Origin: an uncultured Collinsella sp.
GTDB taxonomy: Bacteria > Actinomycetota > Coriobacteriia > Coriobacteriales > Coriobacteriaceae
DNA: 12,397 nucleotides
Assembly (NCBI GenBank): GCA_902495525.1
Contig: CABUXL010000049.1
Location: forward strand, 1 to 12,397
Reading direction: 5' to 3'
This document shows positions 1 through 6,713 of this stretch, one piece after another (position 1 is the stretch's first letter; each line of letters starts with the position of its first letter). The position numbers and the translations under genes are program-made. The notes beneath the pieces are model-generated. The model worked only from the letters and a program-made list of their open reading frames with translations. It was not told the origin of the DNA and did no database searches.

Positions 1-87
1 CCATTGCTGCATTTTCTGAACATCGGTACACGTTGCGTCTGTGCGAGCTACACTATCCCCTTAAACATGATTGTGAGGACGACCGCT

Positions 88-1269
88 ATGCTATTTGTTA
101 ATCGGCTGGTACATACACTTGTTCCCGGCAGCGAGGGCGAGCCGGTCGATACATCTTGCCGTACCAACGCGGGCTTTGCCGCAAGCCTCATCTGCATTGG
201 CCTCAACATTACCCTGTGCCTAGCCAAGGGCATCGCGGGTCTGCTCGCCGGCTCGGTCTCGCTTATCGCCGACGCCTTCAACAACCTCTCCGACGCCTCG
301 AGCAACATTGTGAGCCTGCTCGGGTTCCGCCTTGCCAGCCGCCCGGCCGACGAAGGTCACCCCTATGGCCATGGCCGCTACGAGTACCTCGCCGGTTTGT
401 TTGTCGCCGTCCTCGTTTGCGCCGTCGGCATCAACCTGGCGCTCGAGTCCATCGCCAAGATCATCAAGCCCTCCCCCACCGCCTACACGCTGGTCTCCCT
501 AGCCGCCCTCGTCTTGTCCATGCTCGTTAAGCTCTGGATGGCCGCGTTCAACCGCACGCTGGGCGACCGCATCGACTCGGAGACGCTCATCGCTACGGCG
601 CAGGACTCCAAAAACGATGTCATCACCTCGGGCTCGGTCTTAGCGGCGGCACTTATTTCGCAAACGACAGGCTATGACCTCGATGGCTGGGCGGGCCTGG
701 GCGTGGGCATCTTCATTTGCATCAGCGGGATGGGCCTGGTACGCGACGCCATCAGCCCGTTGCTGGGGCAAGCGCCCGACCCCAAGCTCGTCCAGGCAAT
801 CCGCGACAAGATCATGTCCTATCCGCAGGTCTTGGGCACACACGACCTCATGGTGCACGACTACGGCCCCGGTCGTCAGTTTGCCAGCGCCCACGTGGAG
901 ATGCCCGGCGAGGGCGACGCGTTTGAGCACCACGAGATTCTGGACACCATCGAGCACGACATCAAGCGCCAGATGGGCATTGGTATCACGCTGCACTGCG
1001 ACCCCATCGCGACAACCGGCGATGACTTGCGCGGCTGGGTCAAGCGCGGCGTCATGCAGATCGATCCCGCGCTCTCCATCCACGACCTGCACGAGCACGA
1101 CGGGTTCGTTTCGTTTGACCTGGTGCGTCCCGACGGCTTTGACATATCCGACGAGGAGCTGCTGGAGCTCGTCACGCGCATCGTGCACGAGCGCCGACCC
1201 GATGCCTCATGCGTCGTCACCTTTGATTCGGGCTTTAGCTCGCCCGACCGTCCGGCCGAGCAACTGTAG
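88..1269 (+). CDS. Cation diffusion facilitator (CDF) family metal efflux transporter, possibly Mn/Fe type
   Basis: A CDF-family protein that would export a divalent metal across the cytoplasmic membrane in exchange for protons. Using ATG 88 the protein has 393 residues. This start has GAGGA at 75-79, 8 bases upstream; the reading frame is open further upstream (TTG 4, ATG 67) but lacks a comparable site. About six membrane segments fall between residues 28 and 225. The membrane metal site is visible: D62 and N66 in the ADAFNNLSD stretch of TM2 and D173 and D177 in AQDSKND of TM5, with the family HPYGHGRYEY loop at 91-100. A DxxxN plus DxxxD set, without the histidine of zinc transporters, suggests manganese or iron; that is inference. 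Residues about 230-305 form the cytoplasmic dimerisation domain. Residues 315-385 look like a second small alpha/beta domain seen in longer CDF proteins. It ends 12 bases from a convergent gene, with no obvious terminator between. Confidence 0.9.
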   Translation: MLFVNRLVHTLVPGSEGEPVDTSCRTNAGFAASLICIGLNITLCLAKGIAGLLAGSVSLIADAFNNLSDASSNIVSLLGFRLASRPADEGHPYGHGRYEYLAGLFVAVLVCAVGINLALESIAKIIKPSPTAYTLVSLAALVLSMLVKLWMAAFNRTLGDRIDSETLIATAQDSKNDVITSGSVLAAALISQTTGYDLDGWAGLGVGIFICISGMGLVRDAISPLLGQAPDPKLVQAIRDKIMSYPQVLGTHDLMVHDYGPGRQFASAHVEMPGEGDAFEHHEILDTIEHDIKRQMGIGITLHCDPIATTGDDLRGWVKRGVMQIDPALSIHDLHEHDGFVSFDLVRPDGFDISDEELLELVTRIVHERRPDASCVVTFDSGFSSPDRPAEQL

Positions 1270-1281
1270 CCTGCTTAACAG

Positions 1282-2271
1282 CTAGTTTCCCTGCGCGCCC
1301 GAGATGCCGTTTTGCAGCGCGTCCCAGGCATTGGTAGCCATATCGCCCAGATTCTGAGCAGTATCGCCGAGGTTTTGGGCTGTATCGCCCAGCTCTTGTG
1401 CCTTGTCTCCCAACTCCTGTGCCTTGTTGCTCAAATCCTCCAGCGTATTGGAGCTCGAGCTATCGGTACCGCTTTGGTCGCCGGACGAGTTGCCCGAGCT
1501 GTTCTTGTGCGTGAGTTGAATTTCGAGGTTGCCGTTGTCGTTATAGTAGGCAGAAGTAACGACCCAGTTGGCATCGACGACGGGCGTTGAGCCATCATCA
1601 GTCAGGACCACGGCATTCGAAAGATCGGCGCCGCGCGACTTGAGGATCTTCTTGGCGTTGGACCAGTACTGCCCCGGGATATCGCCAAGATCGACGGTGC
1701 TAGACGAAGCGGACTCGGTTTGCTCGGCAGTGGCATCGGCCGTTGAACTCCCTCGCTTGTTGAGCATGCCCGACACGATGGCAAACACAACCGACAGCGC
1801 AAAGAAGATCGCCAGCACGATGAGGATCTTCTTGATCACGCTCGACGAACGCGACGGCTTCTTCTCCTCGTCCTCGCCATATTGCGGAATCGACTTGGGG
1901 TACTCGCGATACGGCTCGCGCGACTCGTAGCGAGGCTGCGCCGTGCGAGGCATATACGTCGTCTGCTGAGGCTGCGGAATGGGATTCTGCGGCAGGTTGT
2001 CATAGGGATTCGGCGTCGAGGCAGCATAAGAATCCTGCGGCGTGTAATCAAACGGATCCGGAGCTGCGTTGCCATAGGGGCCTTGCGAAGATGCAGCGTA
2101 AGAATCCTGCGCCGTGTCGCCATAGCCCATAACCCGGGTGGGCTCGGCAGAAGGCTGCGTCGCGGCGGGGTCGGCATAACCGGGGTTGGGAACAACGCGG
2201 GTCGCATCGGCGCTATCGCCAGCCTGCGCGGAACCGTAGCCGCCCATCACGGTTGTCTTGTCCTGATCCAT
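1282..2271 (-). CDS. Single-pass membrane protein with disordered N-terminus, PASTA-like domain and C-terminal heptad repeats
   Basis: Function not recognised. The 329-residue protein starts at ATG 2271, preceded by GGAAAGGAA with good spacing. Residues 1-145 are low complexity, rich in Pro, Tyr, Gln, Asp and Ala, with repeated pieces such as QDSYAAS (79-85, and nearly the same at 55-61) and two TRV[VM] motifs. Residues 146-148 are basic (IKK) and lead into one strong membrane helix at about 148-170. A Ser/Thr-rich linker follows, then residues about 195-256, which resemble a PASTA-like fold: a helix with NAKKILKSRG, then DDGS..VVDANWVVTS, then a final strand. After another Ser/Gly linker, four exact seven-residue units AQ[EN]LGD[KTM] occupy 284-311. 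The likely topology is N-terminus inside and C-terminus outside (inference). The Pro/Gln/Tyr-rich cytoplasmic half plus outer PASTA-like domain suggests a cell-envelope role, but nothing shows a specific one. It has no cysteines. Confidence 0.82.
   Translation of the reverse strand: MDQDKTTVMGGYGSAQAGDSADATRVVPNPGYADPAATQPSAEPTRVMGYGDTAQDSYAASSQGPYGNAAPDPFDYTPQDSYAASTPNPYDNLPQNPIPQPQQTTYMPRTAQPRYESREPYREYPKSIPQYGEDEEKKPSRSSSVIKKILIVLAIFFALSVVFAIVSGMLNKRGSSTADATAEQTESASSSTVDLGDIPGQYWSNAKKILKSRGADLSNAVVLTDDGSTPVVDANWVVTSAYYNDNGNLEIQLTHKNSSGNSSGDQSGTDSSSSNTLEDLSNKAQELGDKAQELGDTAQNLGDTAQNLGDMATNAWDALQNGISGAQGN
1339..1422 (-). repeat. Four tandem 21-bp coding repeats (heptad array)
   Basis: Four consecutive 21-base units encode AQELGDK, AQELGDT, AQNLGDT and AQNLGDM near the C-terminus of the membrane protein at 1282-2271. 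Units one and two, and three and four, are most alike in protein, while the codons have drifted. The hydrophobic spacing (A and L in each seven) suits an amphipathic helix or coiled coil outside the membrane. The array could vary in copy number between strains. Confidence 0.8.
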
Positions 2272-2389
2272 GCAACGATTCCTTTCCGTCGCGCGTGAGC
2301 CTCAAGTTATCCATGCATTCTACCCGCGCAAAAGCCTATGATGGGCAGAGTCCGTCGGTATCTACAAGACATGCGCGGGCCTAAGGATC

Positions 2390-2425
2390 AAAAAGCCCCG
2401 CCGGGCCTTGTGGGCACGGCGGGGC
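2390..2425 (-). terminator. Intrinsic terminator of fhs
   Basis: A perfect 9-bp stem (2395-2403 with 2417-2425, GCCCCGCCG/CGGCGGGGC) has a 13-base loop. On the minus strand it is followed at once by a run of five T (2394-2390). It lies 25 bases after the fhs stop codon and points in the direction of fhs transcription. It separates fhs from the membrane protein gene downstream. Confidence 0.9.
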
Positions 2426-2450
2426 GGACAAGCAGCTATGGACAGCAGAC

Positions 2451-4118
2451 TTAGAACAGGCCGGTGATGTTGCCGTCGTTGTCGACGTCGATGTTCTCGG
2501 CCGCGGGCACCTTGGGCAGACCCGGCATGGTCAGAACGCTGCCGGTCAGCGCGACCACAAAGTGGGCACCGGCGGAAACCTTGAGCTCACGCACGGTGAT
2601 GCGGAAGTTCTCGGGAGCGCCCAGGGCCTTGGCGTTGTCGCTAAAGCTGTACTGCGTCTTGGCGACGCACACCGGCAGGTTGCCAAAGCCGTTCTCGCGC
2701 AGCTCGGCGAGCTGGCGCTTGGCGGCCGGCGTAAAGTCAACGCCGTCGGCGCGGTAGACCTTGGTGGCAACGGCCTCGAGGGCATCAGCGACATCAGCGC
2801 CGTCCTCATAGGCAAACTTGAGCTCGCTCGGCTGCTCAATCAGACGCATGACCTCATCGGCCAGCTCGAGCGCGCCCTCGCCGCCCTTGGCCCAGACCTC
2901 GGAAAGCTTAACGTTGACGCCGAGCTTCTGGCACTCGGACTCGATGAGTGCAAGCTCAGCCTCGGTGTCCGTCGGGAAGCGGTTGATGGCGACCACGCAG
3001 GGCAGACCATAAACGTTCTGGATGTTGTCGACATGACGCAGCAAGTTGGGCATGCCAGCCTTGAGTGCCTCGAGGTTCTCCTCGTTGAGGTCGGCCTTGG
3101 CGACGCCACCGTTGTACTTAAGCGCACGAGCGGTCGCGACGACCACGACGGCGCTGGGGCGAACGCCCGTCATGCGGCACTTGATGTCGAGGAACTTCTC
3201 GGCACCCAGATCGGCACCGAAGCCGGCCTCGGTAATGGCAACATCGCCAAAGCGCATCGCCATACGCGTGGCCATAATAGAGTTGCAGCCGTGGGCAATG
3301 TTGGCGAAGGGACCGCCGTGGACAAACGCGGGCGTGCCCTCGAGCGTTTGCACCAGGTTGGGCTTAAGCGCGTCCTTAAGCAACGCGGCCATGGCACCCT
3401 GGGCCTTGAGGTCGCGGGCACGGACGGGCTCGCCGGCAAAGCTATAGCCGACGACAATCTCACCCAAGCGTTCCTTGAGGTCGTTGATGCTCGTAGACAG
3501 GCACAGAATTGCCATGACCTCGGAGGCAACGGTGATGTCGAAGCCGTCCTCGCGCGGCACACCTTGGGCCTTACCGCCAATGCCATCGATAACATGGCGC
3601 AGCTGACGGTCGTTCATGTCGACGACGCGCTTCCAGGTGATGCGCTTAACGTCAATACCGAGCTGATTGCCCTGCTGGATGTGGTTATCGAGCATGGCGG
3701 CCAGCAGGTTGTTGGCAGCACCGATGGCATGGAAGTCGCCGGTAAAGTGCAGGTTGATGTCCTCCATGGGAATGACCTGGGCCCAACCGCCGCCAGCGGC
3801 ACCGCCCTTGACGCCAAAGACGGGACCGAGCGAAGGCTCACGCAGGGCCACGGCGCTCTTGATACCGCGACGACGCAGGCCATCGGCCAGACCGATGGTC
3901 GTGGTGGTCTTGCCCTCGCCCGCGGGCGTTGGGTTGATAGCGGTCACGAGGACGAGCTTGGCCTGGTGATCAGTCGGCTCGTTGAGCAGTGAATAGTCGA
4001 CCTTAGCCTTGTCGAAGCCGTACGGAATAAGGTGCTTAACGTCGACGCCGGCGTTCTTGGCCACCTCGGTAATAGGCAGCGGCGTGACAGAACGTGCGAT
4101 TTCGATGTCAGTAGGCAT
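2451..4118 (-). CDS. fhs: Formate-tetrahydrofolate ligase (10-formyl-THF synthetase)
   Basis: Joins formate to tetrahydrofolate using ATP, giving 10-formyl-THF for purine and fMet-tRNA synthesis, or acting as the formate-fixing step of the methyl branch in acetogen-like metabolism. With ATG 4118 (MPTDIEIARS) the protein has 555 residues, the usual family length. AAAGGA sits 6 bases upstream, and the longer frame up to 4193 would start upstream of the likely promoter. The nucleotide-binding loop TPAGEGKTT is at residues 64-72, followed by the family blocks EPSLGPVFGVKGGAAGGG, NLHFTGDFHAI and FGADLGAEKF, then TGVRPSAVVVVATARALKYN and a C-terminal GLPKVPAAENID. No other folate genes are adjacent. 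It has its own terminator (2390-2425) and a likely promoter (4159-4185), so it is probably transcribed alone. Confidence 0.97.
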   Translation of the reverse strand: MPTDIEIARSVTPLPITEVAKNAGVDVKHLIPYGFDKAKVDYSLLNEPTDHQAKLVLVTAINPTPAGEGKTTTTIGLADGLRRRGIKSAVALREPSLGPVFGVKGGAAGGGWAQVIPMEDINLHFTGDFHAIGAANNLLAAMLDNHIQQGNQLGIDVKRITWKRVVDMNDRQLRHVIDGIGGKAQGVPREDGFDITVASEVMAILCLSTSINDLKERLGEIVVGYSFAGEPVRARDLKAQGAMAALLKDALKPNLVQTLEGTPAFVHGGPFANIAHGCNSIMATRMAMRFGDVAITEAGFGADLGAEKFLDIKCRMTGVRPSAVVVVATARALKYNGGVAKADLNEENLEALKAGMPNLLRHVDNIQNVYGLPCVVAINRFPTDTEAELALIESECQKLGVNVKLSEVWAKGGEGALELADEVMRLIEQPSELKFAYEDGADVADALEAVATKVYRADGVDFTPAAKRQLAELRENGFGNLPVCVAKTQYSFSDNAKALGAPENFRITVRELKVSAGAHFVVALTGSVLTMPGLPKVPAAENIDVDNDGNITGLF

Positions 4119-4158
4119 GGGCGGTCCTTTCGTTACCGAATGAGAAAAAGACCAATTC

Positions 4159-4185
4159 AGCATAGCACGGGCGCGCAATAGTAAA
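4159..4185 (-). promoter_or_regulatory. Likely promoter of fhs
   Basis: Read on the minus strand, an extended -10 element TGCTATGCT (hexamer at 4164-4159) follows TTTACT (4185-4180) after a 15-base spacer, which is short but tolerable with an extended -10. It would give a leader of about 35 bases before the fhs ATG. Weak sequence evidence only, though the position between ruvB and fhs fits. Confidence 0.4.
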
Positions 4186-4262
4186 ACGCCCATAACCGAT
4201 GAACGGCGATATGTTTACCCGATGCCCAGCGATAGTCCAACAGCCCGCCAAAACAAAACGCC

Positions 4263-5330
4263 CTAAACGGTAGGTTCAATCCCCAGGTGCTCAAAGGTGC
4301 GGAGGGTTGCCTGACGGCCCTGCGGCGTACGAATCATCAATCCGCACTGCAGCAAATAGGGCTCATAGACATCCTCGAGCGTGCCCGGGTCCTCGCCCAC
4401 CGCGCTGGCAAGGGTCGTAAGTCCCACGGCGCGACCGGAGAACGTCTTGGCGAGCGTCTCCAAAATGCGAATATCCATCCAGTCCAGACCGAGCTCGTCG
4501 ATCTCGAAGAACTCGAGCGCCTGGCGACAGATATCGAGCTCGATGGGGCCGTTGCCGCGCACCTGTGCGTAATCGCGCACGCGCTTGAGCAGACGGTTGG
4601 CAAGACGTGGCGTGCCGCGCGAACGCGAGCCGATCTCGAGTGCACTGGGATGGTCGATCGTCACGCCCAGGATAGTCGCCGAGCGCGTCACAATCTGCGC
4701 GAGCTCCTCGACCGTGTAGTAATCCAGGCGATATGAAATGCCAAAGCGGTCGCGCAACGGGCCGGTCAACATGCCTGAGCGGGTCGTTGCCGCCACCAGC
4801 GTAAACTTGGGAATATCCAGGCGAATCGAGCGCGCCGCCGGACCCTTGCCAATCACGATATCGAGGGCAAAGTCCTCCATCGCGGGGTACAGGACCTCCT
4901 CGACCGAACGGTTGAGGCGGTGGATCTCGTCGATAAACAGCACATCACCCGGCTGCAAGTTAGTAAGGATGGCCGCCAGGTCGCCCGTGCGCGCGATGGC
5001 AGGGCCACTCGTGGTCTTGATCTGAGCGCCCAGCTCGTTGGCGATAACGGTGGCCAGCGTGGTCTTGCCCAGACCCGGAGGACCCGAGAAGATCACGTGG
5101 TCGAGCGTCTCGCCACGGCTCTGTGCCGCTTCGATCAACACGCGCAGGCTCTGCTTGATGTGCTCCTGGCCACAGTAGTCGTCCAGGCGCTGGGGGCGCA
5201 AAGTGCGGTCGACATCGAGGTCCTCGGCCGTCAGCTCCGAGCCCACCATGCGCTCGCCGTGCGCCATGGATGCCGCCGGCGAGTTGCCGGGCGTCGCCCA
5301 CAGGTCCTGAGAGTCATCGGCTTCCCACAT
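4263..5330 (-). CDS. ruvB: Holliday junction branch migration DNA helicase RuvB
   Basis: Hexameric AAA+ motor that, loaded by RuvA, pumps DNA through a four-way junction during recombination and repair of stalled forks. Residues are counted from ATG 5330 (355 aa). Walker A GPPGLGKTT is at 83-91, Walker B FIDEIHR at 132-138, sensor 1 AATTRSG near 181-186, and the arginine-finger motif GPLRDRFG at 190-197. A C-terminal winged-helix domain ends with the usual EDVYEPYLLQ.G...TP.GR pattern. The N-terminal 40 residues are a variable Ser/Ala/Asp-rich leader, as in other actinobacterial forms. The A of ATG 5330 is shared with the ruvA stop TGA (TGATG). A GTG at 5333 is an alternative that adds one residue and makes a GTGA overlap. 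It is the last gene of the ruvCAB operon; no strong terminator was seen after it. Confidence 0.97.
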   Translation of the reverse strand: MWEADDSQDLWATPGNSPAASMAHGERMVGSELTAEDLDVDRTLRPQRLDDYCGQEHIKQSLRVLIEAAQSRGETLDHVIFSGPPGLGKTTLATVIANELGAQIKTTSGPAIARTGDLAAILTNLQPGDVLFIDEIHRLNRSVEEVLYPAMEDFALDIVIGKGPAARSIRLDIPKFTLVAATTRSGMLTGPLRDRFGISYRLDYYTVEELAQIVTRSATILGVTIDHPSALEIGSRSRGTPRLANRLLKRVRDYAQVRGNGPIELDICRQALEFFEIDELGLDWMDIRILETLAKTFSGRAVGLTTLASAVGEDPGTLEDVYEPYLLQCGLMIRTPQGRQATLRTFEHLGIEPTV

Positions 5331-5950
5331 CACGCATCCATTCCGAGTCGCTTAAGCGCCGCGCCGAGCAGATCCTCGACACGCATATTCTGCCCATCAT
5401 ACCCGCTCAGGGCAACATCGGTCTCCTGCGGGCTAAAGCCCATGGAAAGGAGCGCCGCACGGGCATCATCGATGGCCGAGGGAGCAGCAGCGGGCACGGG
5501 CATCGCAACCTGGCCGGGAATCACGTCGACCGGCACAAAGCCCTTGTCCTTGGCAAAGGTGCTCTTGAGCTCCAGGATCAGACGCTGAGCTGTCTTTTTG
5601 CCCACACCGGGCACCTTGGCCATGCCCTTGCCGTCCTCGGCCATCACCAGCGAATACAGCTGCCCCACGGTATAGGTGGAAAGCACGGCGAGCGCCAGGC
5701 GCGGGCCAACGCCCGAGACAGACACGAGCCGGTCGAACATCGTACGCTCATCCTTTGAGGAAAAACCGAAAAGTGTCATGGCGTCCTCGCGCACCTGCAT
5801 ACGCGTGTAGAGGCGGACCTCGCCGCCGGGCGTCGGCAACGTGGCCGCAGTGCTGCCCGAGATGCCGAGCTCAAAGCCAACGCCTGACACATCGACGACG
5901 GCAGAGCTCATCGTGGCCTCGACAAGCGTTCCGTGGAGCTGGGAAATCAT
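5330..5950 (-). CDS. ruvA: Holliday junction DNA-binding protein RuvA
   Basis: Tetrameric protein that binds the four-way junction, holds it open and square, and recruits RuvB. ATG 5950 gives 206 residues, the normal size. This start overlaps the ruvC stop (TGATG) and is served by AGAGGAA inside the end of ruvC. Domain I is an OB fold (1-65, MISQLHGTLVEA...). Domain II holds two helix-hairpin-helix motifs, LVSVSGVGPRLALAVLS at about 75-91 and KVPGVGKKTAQRLILELK at 112-129. A flexible Pro/Ala linker spans 140-160. Domain III, which contacts RuvB, is at 160-206 (ARAALLSMGFSPQE...). An in-frame extension up to 6190 is open but only overlaps ruvC. Translational coupling with ruvC and ruvB is likely from the overlaps on both sides. 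Confidence 0.97.
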   Translation of the reverse strand: MISQLHGTLVEATMSSAVVDVSGVGFELGISGSTAATLPTPGGEVRLYTRMQVREDAMTLFGFSSKDERTMFDRLVSVSGVGPRLALAVLSTYTVGQLYSLVMAEDGKGMAKVPGVGKKTAQRLILELKSTFAKDKGFVPVDVIPGQVAMPVPAAAPSAIDDARAALLSMGFSPQETDVALSGYDGQNMRVEDLLGAALKRLGMDA

Positions 5951-6471
5951 CAGTATCCGGTTCCTCTCTGTTGATAGAACTCGCCACCGGTAAGGGCGCG
6001 GGTGCGGCTGAGGTTTACGTGGCAGATGGCGCAGGCCAAGGCATCGGCGGCATGGTCGGGATGCGGGTCGTGATCGAGCTGTGTAAGCGTACGAACCATA
6101 TACGCGACCTGCCGCTTGTCCGCGGCGCCGGTGCCCACCACAGCCTGTTTGATCTGCATGGGCGTGTACTCGCCAATCTCGAGCGCGCACTCCGAAAGCG
6201 CCACAAGCGCAGCACCGCGGGCATGCGCCGTGGGGATGGCCGAACGAACGTTGGCGCCAAAGTAGATGCTCTCAACAGCAGCGGTATCGGGACGATAGCG
6301 TTCGACAACGCCCTTGAGGTCGCGGGCGATATGCGACAGGCGCACCGCGAGCGGACTTCCGGCACTGGTCTCGATGCAGCCGTAGGCACGGCAGCGAACC
6401 TCGCCGCGCCGCTCCTCGATAATCCCCCAACCTGTATGGGCCAAACCGGGGTCGATACCCAAAATGACCAA
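5950..6471 (-). CDS. ruvC: Crossover junction endodeoxyribonuclease RuvC
   Basis: Dimeric RNase H-fold nuclease that resolves Holliday junctions by paired symmetric nicks. Start chosen: TTG at 6471 (MVILGIDPG), with a strong GGGGAGG a few bases upstream, giving 173 residues. A TTG at 6492 would add seven residues but would leave that Shine-Dalgarno sequence inside the gene. The catalytic acids are visible: D7 in GIDPGL, E68 in AVESIYFG, and the final pair in HPDHAADALA, where H140 and D143 match the Thermus-type HxxD arrangement and D139 lies next to them. The rest follows the family, with TPMQIKQAVVGTGAADKRQV at 103-122. It is the first gene of ruvC-ruvA-ruvB, downstream of a LexA-box promoter. 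Confidence 0.96.
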   Translation of the reverse strand: MVILGIDPGLAHTGWGIIEERRGEVRCRAYGCIETSAGSPLAVRLSHIARDLKGVVERYRPDTAAVESIYFGANVRSAIPTAHARGAALVALSECALEIGEYTPMQIKQAVVGTGAADKRQVAYMVRTLTQLDHDPHPDHAADALACAICHVNLSRTRALTGGEFYQQRGTGY

Positions 6472-6526
6472 GCCGACCTCCCCTCGCCACAAGCACAGCG
6501 CAAGACAAGGCCCCGCGCATCATTCA

Positions 6527-6540
6527 CGAACGTCTGTTCT
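6527..6540 (-). promoter_or_regulatory. LexA (SOS) box controlling ruvCAB
   Basis: CGAACGTCTGTTCT on the plus strand is a near-perfect copy of the Gram-positive/actinobacterial LexA box (CGAAC-N4-GTTCG), with one end base different. It lies 55 bases before the ruvC start and directly abuts the -10 hexamer at 6541-6546, so LexA bound here would cover the transcription start. SOS induction of ruv genes is known in many bacteria. Confidence 0.8.
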
Positions 6541-6571
6541 AGAATAACACAACGCCAGCCCTATAAGTCAG
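6541..6571 (-). promoter_or_regulatory. Likely promoter of the ruvCAB operon
   Basis: On the minus strand CTGACT (6571-6566) and an extended -10, TGTTATTCT (hexamer 6546-6541), are separated by 19 bases. The -10 hexamer touches the LexA box at 6527-6540. The hexamers match consensus at four of six positions each, so the call rests largely on the LexA box position. Confidence 0.5.
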
Positions 6572-6607
6572 CCGAGATCGAATTGTAGGTTGAGTATACG
6601 CAAGCGA

Positions 6608-6705
6608 GCGCCCGCCAGAGCGAGCAAGGTGCCTTGAAAGAGGAGGGCATTGACCTGGCGGTCATGTCCGACGATTGAAAGGCAGATTGCCGCTCTGGCG
6701 GGCGC
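6608..6705 (+). ncRNA. Candidate structured RNA or palindromic intergenic element between the NadE-like gene and ruvC
   Basis: The ends form a perfect 15-bp inverted repeat (6608-6622 GCGCCCGCCAGAGCG with 6691-6705), closing about 68 bases. Inside are a strong stem of ten pairs with one bulged T (6645-6655 with 6660-6669, loop TGGC), a small hairpin CAAG-GTGC-CTTG (6625-6636) and another, GGCA-GAT-TGCC (6681-6691). The sequence TTGAAAG occurs twice (6634-6640 and 6675-6681), once before and once after the central stem. The central stem has a G-T pair that is a G-U wobble in plus-strand RNA but an A-C mismatch in minus-strand RNA, which mildly favours the plus strand. A TATACG at 6595-6600 could be a -10 placing a start near 6607, though no good -35 is seen. 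It matches no RNA family I recognise. It could instead be a mobile-type repeat with terminal inverted repeats. Confidence 0.4.
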
Positions 6706-6713
6706 GCAGCGAC

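Noticed and set aside
640..1188. 182-residue minus-strand open frame opposite the CDF transporter
   Set aside because: Antisense shadow of a certain gene caused by GC-biased codons.
2562..3992. 476-residue open frame on the plus strand, antisense to fhs
   Set aside because: High third-position GC in fhs keeps the opposite frame open. The translation has no recognisable domain and fhs is a certain gene.
4119..4193. N-terminal extension of fhs by 25 residues
   Set aside because: The extension lacks family similarity and would start upstream of the likely promoter; ATG 4118 has AAAGGA and gives the standard length.
5951..6190. N-terminal extension of ruvA by 80 residues
   Set aside because: It only overlaps ruvC out of frame; MISQLHG is the family N-terminus.
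6500..6713. tRNA, riboswitch or known small RNA in the ruvC upstream spacer
   Set aside because: No cloverleaf, CCA end or known riboswitch core (c-di-GMP, fluoride, glycine, T-box) could be matched. Only an unassigned structured element is reported.
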